Part shown: positions 34,890 through 43,269 of the stretch, piece after piece
Layout of the letters: every line of letters starts with the position of its first letter
Numbering within the stretch: the first letter of the stretch is position 1
NCBI GenBank assembly: GCA_036389135.1
Contig: DASVQP010000027.1
Span: 62,001-126,000, forward strand
DNA length: 64,000 bases
Source: Longimicrobium sp.
GTDB lineage: Bacteria > Gemmatimonadota > Gemmatimonadetes > Longimicrobiales > Longimicrobiaceae
Reading direction: 5' to 3'
Position numbers and translations under genes: made by a program
The notes under the pieces: generated by a model
What the model was told of the DNA's origin: nothing
What the model saw: only the letters and a program-made list of their open reading frames with translations
Databases searched by the model: none

Positions 34890-36709
34890 CAAGACGCACC
34901 CCCGCCCGGCTTCAGGCGGTAGATGCGCAGCAGCCCGCCATCGCGCCCCTGCACCAGGGCACCCGCCACCACGTAATTCTGCCACACCGCGGGCCCCATG
35001 CAGTAGCCGTAGCCGCCGTTGATCCCCAGCGTCTGCATCCCCATGTCGTCGCTCCACAGCTTCCGGCCGGTGGCGGCGTGGAAGGCGTAGAGCGAGACGT
35101 TGTGGGTGCCCACGAACACCACGTCGTTGGCGATGGCCGGCGAGCCCACCGAGGCCTCGCCCGGGTTCTGGTACATGGCCGCGCCCGCCCCCTCCGCCCC
35201 GTACCGCATTACAGTGACGGGGCCGGTGTTGAGCTGAAAGGTGTACGGCTCCAGCGGCCAGGCGTCTTCCAGCGTGTCCCACTTCACGGCCCGCATGAAC
35301 GGCGTGCTCTGGTAGTCGATGCCGGGCGAGGCGTTGTGGTAGTTGGGGCCGCCCATCCCCACGAAGACGATGCCGTTCACCGGGTCCACCGCCGGGGCGC
35401 CGAACACGCCGGAGTAGTTCTCGCCCGGGTTGCCGTCCGAGTCGCAGTTGGGCGTCGTGGAGGGGTTCACCAGGTTCCCGTTCAGCGGGTGCGGGTCCAC
35501 CGAGGGGATGCGCCGGCCACTGGTGTCGTACGGCAGCAGCTGCCGGCTGCGGATGAGCTGCAGGGTGGCCGCGTCCAGCAGGAAGAGCGAGCCGTTCTTG
35601 CAGGCCACGGCCACCACCTGCTTTCCGTTCTGGGTAAAGAGGGCCGCCGAGCCGCCGAAGTCGATGTCCGTGTCCGACGGGCGGTAGCTGGTGTCCTGCG
35701 TGGGGAGGAACTGCGCCTTCAGCGCGCCCGTGGCCGCGTCCAAAATCAGCACGGAGTAGCTGTACTTGGGTGCGGAGGCCACGGGCGGCACCAGCACGCA
35801 CCCCGGCTCCGCGTGCGGGTCGGTCCACGGGGGCGGCGGGGCCGGGAGGCCGTTGTCGCAGTTGGCGGGGTTCCCGGTGGTGACGTACAGCAGACCGCCG
35901 CTGAACGCGATGCCGCTCCACACCGAGGCGCCGCGCGGCTGCGTGTAGGTGGCCGTCTGGGGAATGGCCGTGTAGCCGGGCGGCAGCGGCGTGCCGGCGG
36001 GCTGCACGGTGAGCGCGGGGATCTCGTTGGGCTGGTTGTCGCGCCCGTCCGCGAGCTGGTTGGTGCAGAAGATCCACCGCACCCGCCCCGTGTCCGCGGC
36101 CAGGGCGTAGACGAAGCCGAAGAGCTGCGGGTTCTCGCCCTCGCCCATCCCCACGTACACGGTGTCGCCCGCCACCACCGGCGACGACCACCCCGCGGCC
36201 GGCGGGTAGCTGGAAGGGTCGTGCGGCGGAAAGTCGTTGGTGACCGGCTGGTTCTGGGCTGGGTCGGCCTGCCGGAGGTTGGTCTTCCACACCAGCTCGG
36301 CGAGGTTGTCCTGGCGCACGCAGTACATCCACCCGTCGAACGCCACGAAGTACACGTTGCCGTTCACCACCGCGGGCGTGCACCCCATTCCCGTGAAGCC
36401 GTGCGAGTCGCGCTGGTCCAGTACGGTGGTCCAGGTGAAGCTGTCCGGCGCCACCTGCCCCGTGGCCAGCTCCACGCGGTAGAGCCCGCCGCCGTTGGAG
36501 CCCGGGACCTTGTGGTTGTTGGCGACGCCCACGTACGCGTAGCCGTCCGTCACCGCCGGCACGGAAAGGACGGGCCCGTCCAGCTGCACCGTGAACGCCG
36601 TCTCCAGGGTGGCGGCGTTGGAGCTGTCGATGGGCGTGTCGGTGACGTAGCCGCCGTGGGCGGGCCCGCCCTGGTACATCCACCAGCCCTGAGGGGTGTC
36701 GCTCGCCAT
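34889..36709 (-). CDS. PQQ-binding-like beta-propeller quinoprotein
   Basis: 606 residues from ATG at 36709 with GCGGAGACC upstream. No obvious signal peptide; it begins MASDTPQGWWMYQGGPAHGG, a motif typical of outer-membrane BamB- or dehydrogenase-type propellers. Repeated blades with AVTDGYAYVGVAN, PAVVNGNVYFVAFDGWMYC, SPVVAGDTVYVGMGEG, APAVDPVNGIVFVGMGG and SPAIANDVVFVGTHNVSLYA show the PQQ-repeat tryptophan/Gly docking pattern. It resembles PQQ-dependent alcohol dehydrogenases without the cytochrome domain. The electron acceptor is probably the cytochrome c protein encoded just upstream. Confidence 0.85.
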   Translation of the reverse strand: MASDTPQGWWMYQGGPAHGGYVTDTPIDSSNAATLETAFTVQLDGPVLSVPAVTDGYAYVGVANNHKVPGSNGGGLYRVELATGQVAPDSFTWTTVLDQRDSHGFTGMGCTPAVVNGNVYFVAFDGWMYCVRQDNLAELVWKTNLRQADPAQNQPVTNDFPPHDPSSYPPAAGWSSPVVAGDTVYVGMGEGENPQLFGFVYALAADTGRVRWIFCTNQLADGRDNQPNEIPALTVQPAGTPLPPGYTAIPQTATYTQPRGASVWSGIAFSGGLLYVTTGNPANCDNGLPAPPPPWTDPHAEPGCVLVPPVASAPKYSYSVLILDAATGALKAQFLPTQDTSYRPSDTDIDFGGSAALFTQNGKQVVAVACKNGSLFLLDAATLQLIRSRQLLPYDTSGRRIPSVDPHPLNGNLVNPSTTPNCDSDGNPGENYSGVFGAPAVDPVNGIVFVGMGGPNYHNASPGIDYQSTPFMRAVKWDTLEDAWPLEPYTFQLNTGPVTVMRYGAEGAGAAMYQNPGEASVGSPAIANDVVFVGTHNVSLYAFHAATGRKLWSDDMGMQTLGINGGYGYCMGPAVWQNYVVAGALVQGRDGGLLRIYRLKPGGGAS

Positions 36710-36747
36710 CGGTTCGGTCTCCGCGGTTGTGGGTGTGGGGCCCGGCC

Positions 36748-38166
36748 TCACTGGTGGGGGCGCCGCGCCAGGCCCCACGAGAAGTCGCGCTTCCCCGCCT
36801 GGTAGTGGCAGCTCATGCACGAGTTGCCGCCCGCCGCGGCGGCGTCGCCGCGCGTCTGGAAGTACGTTTCCATGCTGGTGTTGACCGCTCCCCACACGGG
36901 GAACGCCGCCCCCGCGTCGCGCGGGTACACGCCGCCGCTGTCGGGAAGCACGAACTGCCGGGGCATGGACGGCCACTGCGTGATCACCAGCTGGTAGTTG
37001 GCCCACACGGTGTTGCCCAGGTAGCTCTGGTAGATGCGGTTGATGTCCTGCGTGGACGCGCCGGCGGGGGTGGAGGGGATGTCGTTGACCCGGGTCACCT
37101 GCACAGGGCGGGCGCCGGTCTGGACGGCCACGGTGTCTGGCCGGTACGACCAGCCGTTCACCGCCCGGGGCGTGTCCAGCCCGTTGTTGTACGAGTACGG
37201 CTTGCGCGACCCGGTGCCCGGGACGTTGTTCACGTGCTCGAAGCTGCTCCAGACCCACTGCGGAAAGCCCACCTGCTTCTGCGCAATGTGGAGGCCCACC
37301 AGCCCCATGAGCGTGGGCGTGCACTGGCCCGTGGAGTCGGCGAGGACCAGGGCGCGCACGTGGTAGTACCGGGTGCTGTCGTCGCGTGGGGTGAGGGGCC
37401 GCCACGACGCCTTGACCATGATGGAGCCCACGTGGCCGCTGCTGTCGCTGGCCGGCATCGACACGTCGACCCCCGCCAGGTTGCGGGCCAGGTAGAACCA
37501 CAGCCTGGAGTTGCCGTCCGGTCCGCGCATGGTGTCGTACTGCGCGCGGTTGTAGCGCACCTCGTAGCGCGAGTACCCGCCCGCCTGGTCGATGAGCGGA
37601 AAGGAGAACGACTGGGCGGCGTCGTTGAAGAGCGAGTTGCCCTTGCTGTTCATGGTGAACGCCTTCTGCCCGGGCTGCAGCCCCGGGCAGGGCGGGTGCG
37701 CGGCGCCCCAGTCGTCAAAGGGCGTGGGCCTCGCCTCGCGCTGGCCGAACAGCTCCCAGCTCTCCTTGTAGCTGCTCCACGTGAGCAGCGCGCCGTTGGA
37801 CGCGTTCAGGAACACGGACGAGTCGCCGGGTGCCTGCGGGTTGCCGCGGCCCTGGCTGCTGGCGGGCCAGTTGAGCGCGATGAACGACTGCCAGGAGAAG
37901 ACGTCGAACCAGGGCCTCGACTGCTCGGGCGTGTGGGCGGAGTCCGGCCGCGGCGGAACCAGCGTGGGGACGGTGCCCGAGAGGTACGGCGCGGGAAGCC
38001 CGGCGGGGAGCGGCGGAACCGGCCCGGTGTGCACGCCGGCCGCCGCGGGTGTGGCCGCCTCGTCCGGAGCCGGAGGCCTGCCGCCGGTGTCGCCGCACGA
38101 GGCCAGGGCCAGCGTGAGCAGCGCGGGTGCGGCCCCGCGCGCGATGCGGAAGTGGACCGTGTCCAT
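36748..38166 (-). CDS. Cytochrome c family lipoprotein
   Basis: 472 residues from ATG at 38166. A lipoprotein signal with lipobox LASC (MDTVHFRIARGAAPALLTLA…). A Pro/Ala-rich linker leads to a 370-residue domain (WFDVFSWQSFIALNWPA, LLTWSSYKESWELFG, VWSSFEHVNNVPG), and one heme-binding site CMSCH lies near the C-terminus (SCMSCHYQAGKRDFSWGLAR). Only one heme motif is seen, so the large domain has another role. First gene of the quinoprotein cluster and a plausible electron carrier for the propeller protein. Confidence 0.78.
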   Translation of the reverse strand: MDTVHFRIARGAAPALLTLALASCGDTGGRPPAPDEAATPAAAGVHTGPVPPLPAGLPAPYLSGTVPTLVPPRPDSAHTPEQSRPWFDVFSWQSFIALNWPASSQGRGNPQAPGDSSVFLNASNGALLTWSSYKESWELFGQREARPTPFDDWGAAHPPCPGLQPGQKAFTMNSKGNSLFNDAAQSFSFPLIDQAGGYSRYEVRYNRAQYDTMRGPDGNSRLWFYLARNLAGVDVSMPASDSSGHVGSIMVKASWRPLTPRDDSTRYYHVRALVLADSTGQCTPTLMGLVGLHIAQKQVGFPQWVWSSFEHVNNVPGTGSRKPYSYNNGLDTPRAVNGWSYRPDTVAVQTGARPVQVTRVNDIPSTPAGASTQDINRIYQSYLGNTVWANYQLVITQWPSMPRQFVLPDSGGVYPRDAGAAFPVWGAVNTSMETYFQTRGDAAAAGGNSCMSCHYQAGKRDFSWGLARRPHQ

Positions 38167-38353
38167 GGATCTCGGCTCCGGGGCGGGGGCGGAAAACGCG
38201 GCTGGCTGGCGCCCGGCCGCCGGGAGCCGATGCGCGGGGAGCATGGCGGGATGGCGGGCGAAGGCACCTGGCGCCAATATACGCCGGCTAGCAGGCAGGT
38301 GGAAGAAAAAAATCCGGCGGTTTCCAGACGGCAACGATTCCGGAGGCTGAAGT

Positions 38354-39010
38354 GTGAGGCGCTACTGGCTGCTGGTGGGTGGGTTCCTGGCGTTCTTCCT
38401 GGCGGTTTTCGCGGCGGCCGTGGCGCTGGGCCTGCCTGTGGAGGACGCGCGTCCCTGGATGGGGCGCGGCGGCGCGGGCGCGGCGGCGGCCGGCGTGGCG
38501 CTGCTGGTGGCCGACGTGGCGCTCCCCGTGCCCAGCAGCGGGGTGATGCTGGCGCACGGCGTTCTGTTCGGAGTGTGGACGGGGGCCGCCCTGTCGCTGG
38601 CCGGGTCCATGGGGGCCGCCGCGGTGGCGTTCGCGCTGGGGCGCGCGGGGAACGAGTGGATCCGCCGCCTGGTGACGCCCGCCGAGCACGAGCGCGCGGG
38701 CCGGTTGCTGGCGCGCTGGGGCGTGCTGGCCATCGTGGCGTCGCGCCCCGTGCCGATGCTGGCCGAGACGCTCATGATCCTGGCCGGCGCCTCGCCGATG
38801 CCCTGGGGGCGCGCGATGCTGGCGGCGTTCGTGGGCACCCTTCCCGCGGCGCTGGCCTACGCCGCCGTGGGAGCCACCGCGGCCTCGCTCCCGGCCGGGG
38901 CCGCCGTGTTCGCCGCGGCCATGCTGGTGGCCGGCGCCCTGTGGTGGGCGGGCCGGCGCGCGGGCGCGCATCCCGGGATACCCCGCCGCACCGGGTCCGC
39001 CGCCGAGTAG
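38354..39010 (+). CDS. DedA/TVP38-type (SNARE-associated) membrane protein
   Basis: 218 residues from GTG at 38354 (V-R-R-Y-W). Five or six transmembrane helices. The family centre is visible: ADVALPVPSSGVMLAHGVLF, GSMGAAAVAFALGRAG, and ASRPVPMLAETLMILAG, where the P-x-x-x-E region corresponds to the E…R/P motif of the VTT domain. Probably a lipid scramblase-like or membrane-homeostasis protein. Divergent from the cytochrome lipoprotein gene across 187 nt; convergent with Pnkp. Confidence 0.82.
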   Translation: MRRYWLLVGGFLAFFLAVFAAAVALGLPVEDARPWMGRGGAGAAAAGVALLVADVALPVPSSGVMLAHGVLFGVWTGAALSLAGSMGAAAVAFALGRAGNEWIRRLVTPAEHERAGRLLARWGVLAIVASRPVPMLAETLMILAGASPMPWGRAMLAAFVGTLPAALAYAAVGATAASLPAGAAVFAAAMLVAGALWWAGRRAGAHPGIPRRTGSAAE

Positions 39011-39046
39011 CTCCCGCCGCCCGTTTACGCCGGCCTTATGTGGCCG

Positions 39047-41617
39047 CTACAACCGCGGGTCCACCGGCTCGCTCTCCAGCGCCAGCACGGCGAAGACGCA
39101 TTCGTGGACGCGGCGCAGGGGCTCGCCGCGGGCGAAGCGCTCCAGGCCCTCGATACCCAGCGCGAACTCCCGGAGTGCGAGCGAGCGCTTGTGCGAGAGG
39201 CCGCGCTGGCGCAGGCGCTCCAGGTTGGCCGGCTCAGTGTACTCGGGGCCGTAGATGATGCGCAGGTACTCGCGGCCGCGGCACTTCACGGCCGGCTGCA
39301 CGATGCCGCGGCGCCCCTTGGCGATGAAGTCCAGCGGCTTCACCACCATACCCTCGCCGCCGCGCTCCGTGTGCTCCTCCCACCAGCGCACCGCGTCGTC
39401 CTGCGCCTCGGGATCGGTGATGTCGACGACTCGGTGGGTGGTCGCGAGCAGCACCTCCGGGTCCGCCGCGCAGATGCGGGCGATGGTCTCCATGTGCCAG
39501 GCGTGGTCGCGGCCCGTGTGCACCGCGCCCTCGCTGGCGAGCAGGTGGAAGGGGGCCAGCTTGAGGTCCGTGACCGCGGCCACGTCCCAGCAGTAGCGCC
39601 GGTACGCGTCCACGTACTTCGTGGCCAGCGCCTCCCGCTCGCGGTAGTGCGCCAGCAGCTCCGCCGCCTGCCCGCGCTCCGCCGCCCGGGCGAGCGCGGG
39701 GACGGCCTCGGCGAAGGCGGAGCGCGCCGCCGAACCGACCGCCGCGTACTGGACGCGCAGAAGCTCCTGCGCCTTCGCGGACCAGGGCATCAGCTCCGCG
39801 TCCAGGCACACCCAGTCCGTCTTTAGCTCGTCCCAGATCCCCGCCGCGCCGATCGCCACCTGCAGGCGCGCCACGAGCTCGGCCTCCAGCGCCGTGTCCG
39901 CGAAGAAGCGGCGGCCGGTGCGGGTGTACACGATGCCCACGCCCTCGTCCACCACACCGAAGCGGCGGCGCGCGGCGTCCTCGTCGCGGCACACCACGGC
40001 GACGGCGCGCGAGCCCATGTGCTTCTCCTCGACTACGACGCGCGGCACGCCCTCGTGGCGATAGTAGCCGAACGCCTCCGCCGGGTGCTCCAGCAGCCCC
40101 GGCTCCTTCGACGTCTCCGAGGGCGACATCGTGGGCGGCAGGTACAGCAGCCACTTGGGATTGGCGGCGAAGCGGCTCATCACTTCCAGCGCCGCGGAGG
40201 CGTTCTCCTCGCGCACGGTCACGTTGCCGCGCAGGCGCGTGGTGATGATGCGCTTTCCCGTCACGTCCTCGATGTCCAGCACGTCGTCCAGCCGGTGCTG
40301 CTCGGAGAGGCGCGGCGCGAGCTGCTCCTCGGGGAGGAAGGGGCGCACCGGCTCCGACCACACGCGCGCCGCCGGCACCGACACGATCTCGCGCTCGGGG
40401 TAGCGGAGCGCGCTCAGCCGCCCGCCGAAGACGCAGCCCGTGTCGATGTTGATCGTGTTGTTCAGCCACTGCGGCTCGGGTACTGGCGTGTGGCCGTAGA
40501 CCATGGTGGCCGCGCCCCGGTACTCCGCGGCCCAGTTGAAGCGCACCGGCAGCCCGAACTCGTCCGTCTCGCCCGTGGTCTCGCCGTAGAGCGCGAACTC
40601 GCGCACGGCTCCGGAGCCGCGGCCCTGGTACGCCTCCTTCATTCCCGCGTGGGCCACCACCAGCCGCCCCTCGTCCAGCAAGTAATGGCTCACCAGCCCG
40701 TCCAGGAACGCCGCCGCGCGTTCCCGGAACTCCGACGGCTCGCGCTCCAGCTGTTCCAGCGACTCGGCCAGGCCGTGCTTGAGCTGCACGTTCTTGCCGC
40801 GCAGCGCCTTCACCAGCTTGACGTCGTGGTTGCCGGGAACGCAGAGCGCCGTGCCGGCCTCCACCATCCCCATCACTAGGCGCAGCACGCCGGGGGTGTT
40901 CGGCCCGCGGTCCACCAGGTCGCCCAGGAACACGGCCTTGCGGCCCTCGGGCGGACGCACCGCGTACCCGGGCGCGCCGTCCACGCCGGCGACCAGGTCC
41001 ACCGTGTAGCCCAGCTCCTTGAGGAGCAGCACCAGCTCCTCGCGGCAGCCGTGCACGTCGCCGATGACATCGAAGGGGCCGTGCTCGTGCTTGCGGTTGT
41101 TCCACAGCGGCTCGCGCACGAGCTCCGCGGCCGCGACCTGCTCGGGCGTGTCGAGCACGATGACGTGCCGGAACCCCTCGCGCCCCAGCCCGCGCAGCGA
41201 GCGCCGCAGCTGATCCTTTTGGCTGCGGATGACGTGCGGACCGAATGCGCGGTCGGTGCGCTCGCGGTTGCGCTCCCGGCAGAGCTGCTCCGGGAGGTTG
41301 AAGACGATGGCGACGGGGATCACGTGGTGCTCGCGCGCCAGCGCCACCAGCGGCTTGCGCGCCTCCGGCTGCACGTTGGTCGCATCCACCACCACGAGGT
41401 TCCCCCGCCGCAGCCGCTTGGCCGCGACGTAGTGCAGCACGTCGAACGCATCGTTCGTCGCCGACTGGTCGTTCTCGTCGTTCGATACGAGCCCACGGCA
41501 ATGGTCCGACGACAGCACCTCGAAGGGGCCGAAGTGCGTGCGCGCAAAGGTGGACTTGCCCGCCCCCGACGGACCGACCAGCACCACCAGCGAAAGCTCG
41601 GGAATCTTGATCTTCAT
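39047..41617 (-). CDS. pnkp: Polynucleotide kinase-phosphatase-ligase Pnkp (RNA repair)
   Basis: 856 residues from ATG at 41617, overlapping the HEAT gene stop (ATGA). Three catalytic domains. 5'-kinase: GPSGAGKST (K21, S22). Calcineurin-type 2',3'-phosphatase: GDVHG (D187, H189), GDLVDRGP (D233), GNHD (N263-D265). C-terminal ligase-adenylyltransferase: EKHMGSRA with nucleotidyl-accepting K532, followed by GIVYTRTGRRFF, MVVKPLDFIAKG. Repairs broken RNA with 2',3'-cyclic phosphate and 5'-OH ends; the ligase needs Hen1 for full activity in known systems. Length agrees with Clostridium Pnkp (about 870). Last gene of a hen1-HEAT-pnkp operon. Confidence 0.93.
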   Translation of the reverse strand: MKIKIPELSLVVLVGPSGAGKSTFARTHFGPFEVLSSDHCRGLVSNDENDQSATNDAFDVLHYVAAKRLRRGNLVVVDATNVQPEARKPLVALAREHHVIPVAIVFNLPEQLCRERNRERTDRAFGPHVIRSQKDQLRRSLRGLGREGFRHVIVLDTPEQVAAAELVREPLWNNRKHEHGPFDVIGDVHGCREELVLLLKELGYTVDLVAGVDGAPGYAVRPPEGRKAVFLGDLVDRGPNTPGVLRLVMGMVEAGTALCVPGNHDVKLVKALRGKNVQLKHGLAESLEQLEREPSEFRERAAAFLDGLVSHYLLDEGRLVVAHAGMKEAYQGRGSGAVREFALYGETTGETDEFGLPVRFNWAAEYRGAATMVYGHTPVPEPQWLNNTINIDTGCVFGGRLSALRYPEREIVSVPAARVWSEPVRPFLPEEQLAPRLSEQHRLDDVLDIEDVTGKRIITTRLRGNVTVREENASAALEVMSRFAANPKWLLYLPPTMSPSETSKEPGLLEHPAEAFGYYRHEGVPRVVVEEKHMGSRAVAVVCRDEDAARRRFGVVDEGVGIVYTRTGRRFFADTALEAELVARLQVAIGAAGIWDELKTDWVCLDAELMPWSAKAQELLRVQYAAVGSAARSAFAEAVPALARAAERGQAAELLAHYREREALATKYVDAYRRYCWDVAAVTDLKLAPFHLLASEGAVHTGRDHAWHMETIARICAADPEVLLATTHRVVDITDPEAQDDAVRWWEEHTERGGEGMVVKPLDFIAKGRRGIVQPAVKCRGREYLRIIYGPEYTEPANLERLRQRGLSHKRSLALREFALGIEGLERFARGEPLRRVHECVFAVLALESEPVDPRL

Positions 41618-43251
41618 GCGTAGCCTTTCATCAGGAAGCGCAGCATCCGCTCGCGCTCCGTATCCAGTACCGCGCCTTCTTCGAGCGCGCGGGCCATGTG
41701 TTCCAACTGGTCCCTGGTGGGCTGCACCTGCACGCGGTTGAATCGCGCGATCCACCGCGCCACCAGCTGCCGCGCCATCGCGGCGAGCCGTTCATCCGCG
41801 AGCCGGCACGCGCGGATCATCCACCCGATGCTGTTCCATTTGCCGGTGGCGGCCAGAAGGAGGAGGGCGTTCCGCCGCACGTGCGCTTCCGGGCCGCCGG
41901 CAACGAGGCTCCAGAGCTTTTCCTCTCCAACGCGCGCCGCGCGGGGGGCCAGCGCCAGCCTCGCCGCCTTGGAAACGCCCGGGCTGTCATCCTCCAGCGC
42001 CTGCACGAAGACGGACATGTACGCCTCCGGATCGAGGCGGGACAGCGCCGTCACCGCCGCCCTGCGAACACCCGGAGCGGTGTGCGACAGAAACGCTTCG
42101 ACTCGCGCCGCGTCAGCTTCGCTCCCGGTCTCCGCCAGGCCGAAGAGGGCGGGTCGCAGCCGGCTGCCGCGTGGATCCTCCAGTGCGGACAGGTAGAAAT
42201 CCCGGAACTCGCCAGCGCCTCGTGCCTTGAGATCGAGGCGGGCCGTCTGGCGCAGCGCGGGGCTGGAGTCGAGCAGTGCATCGCGCAGAACGGACTCCGC
42301 CGCGTCCGGGAAGTGCCGCACCCACAGCCCAAGCGCCTCTCGGCGGACAGGCATGAACGGATCGCGGCCCACCTGCCTGAGAATCTCCCGCAGATCATTT
42401 GTATCGAGCACCACCCCCGCCGCCCGAATCGCCCGCAGCCGGATCATCGCGTCCTCATCGCGGACGCCCATGCGGATGATCTCCGGCCCGTCCTCCCCCG
42501 GCGTGTCCAGGAGCAACCGGTAGCAGCTCCGCCGGAGCCACCGATCGCCCCTTGCCAGGCCCGCGCGCAGGGCCGGTCGCCCCGCGGGGCTGGTGAGGAG
42601 CCCGTGTACCCGCCCGACCAGCACCTCGTGGTCCGCGCGTCCGCAACGCTCCAGCCGCTCTACGAGCCAGAGGCTGCGGACGAAGTGCGGGGCGTAAGCG
42701 GCGACGAGCCGCGCCTGGACCTCCTCGTAGGCCGCATCCCGGACCGGCTCGACCCAGTCGTTGAGGCGGATCAGGAGGTAAGGCAGCTCCCCGCCGCCGC
42801 TACTCGTCGCCAGCTCCCGAACCGCCGCCTCACGCACGTACCCGCGGGCGTGGAAGCTCGCGAGTCCGAGCACCGGGATTCCATGCGCGCGGAGCAGGGG
42901 AACGTCGGCTGGCTCGATGTCGCTGGACCGCTCCCGCGGCTGTGTAGCCCACCAGTACCGGTGCCGCATCACCTCGTCGAGTGCCAGCAGCTCTCGCGGG
43001 TCCAGGGCTGTGAGGTACTCGTTGATCGCCGCCGCTGACTCCTTCGCCAGGCCCGGCTCGCGCGAAAGCACCAGCCGCACCACGGCCGGGAGGTCGCGAG
43101 GGTCGCGGCGCGCTGCGAAGTAGTCCAGCAGGCGGCGCTGGCGGTTCGCTGTTGAATCGTCCAGCTCGCGGCGGTGAGCAGGCTTCGTTTCGAAGAAGCG
43201 CGCCCACGCCGCACGCAGCCGGTTCAGAGGGCCTGTCGAGCTGGGTTCCAT
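41614..43251 (-). CDS. HEAT-repeat protein of the RNA-repair operon
   Basis: 545 residues from ATG at 43251. About 15 alpha-helical HEAT/PBS-lyase-like repeats span 90-500, for example VREAAVRELATSSGGGELPY, IRLRAIRAAGVVLDTNDLRE, VRREALGLWVRHFPDAAESV, VRRAAVTALSRLDPEAY. No catalytic motif, signal peptide or membrane segment. It starts 18 nt after hen1 and overlaps pnkp by 4 nt (ATGA), so it is made in stoichiometric step with Pnkp. A scaffold or substrate-recruitment role in the Hen1/Pnkp complex is a reasonable inference; I know of no characterised Pnkp partner of this type. Confidence 0.85.
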   Translation of the reverse strand: MEPSSTGPLNRLRAAWARFFETKPAHRRELDDSTANRQRRLLDYFAARRDPRDLPAVVRLVLSREPGLAKESAAAINEYLTALDPRELLALDEVMRHRYWWATQPRERSSDIEPADVPLLRAHGIPVLGLASFHARGYVREAAVRELATSSGGGELPYLLIRLNDWVEPVRDAAYEEVQARLVAAYAPHFVRSLWLVERLERCGRADHEVLVGRVHGLLTSPAGRPALRAGLARGDRWLRRSCYRLLLDTPGEDGPEIIRMGVRDEDAMIRLRAIRAAGVVLDTNDLREILRQVGRDPFMPVRREALGLWVRHFPDAAESVLRDALLDSSPALRQTARLDLKARGAGEFRDFYLSALEDPRGSRLRPALFGLAETGSEADAARVEAFLSHTAPGVRRAAVTALSRLDPEAYMSVFVQALEDDSPGVSKAARLALAPRAARVGEEKLWSLVAGGPEAHVRRNALLLLAATGKWNSIGWMIRACRLADERLAAMARQLVARWIARFNRVQVQPTRDQLEHMARALEEGAVLDTERERMLRFLMKGYA

Positions 43252-43269
43252 CGCATGTCCCCTCGGTGA

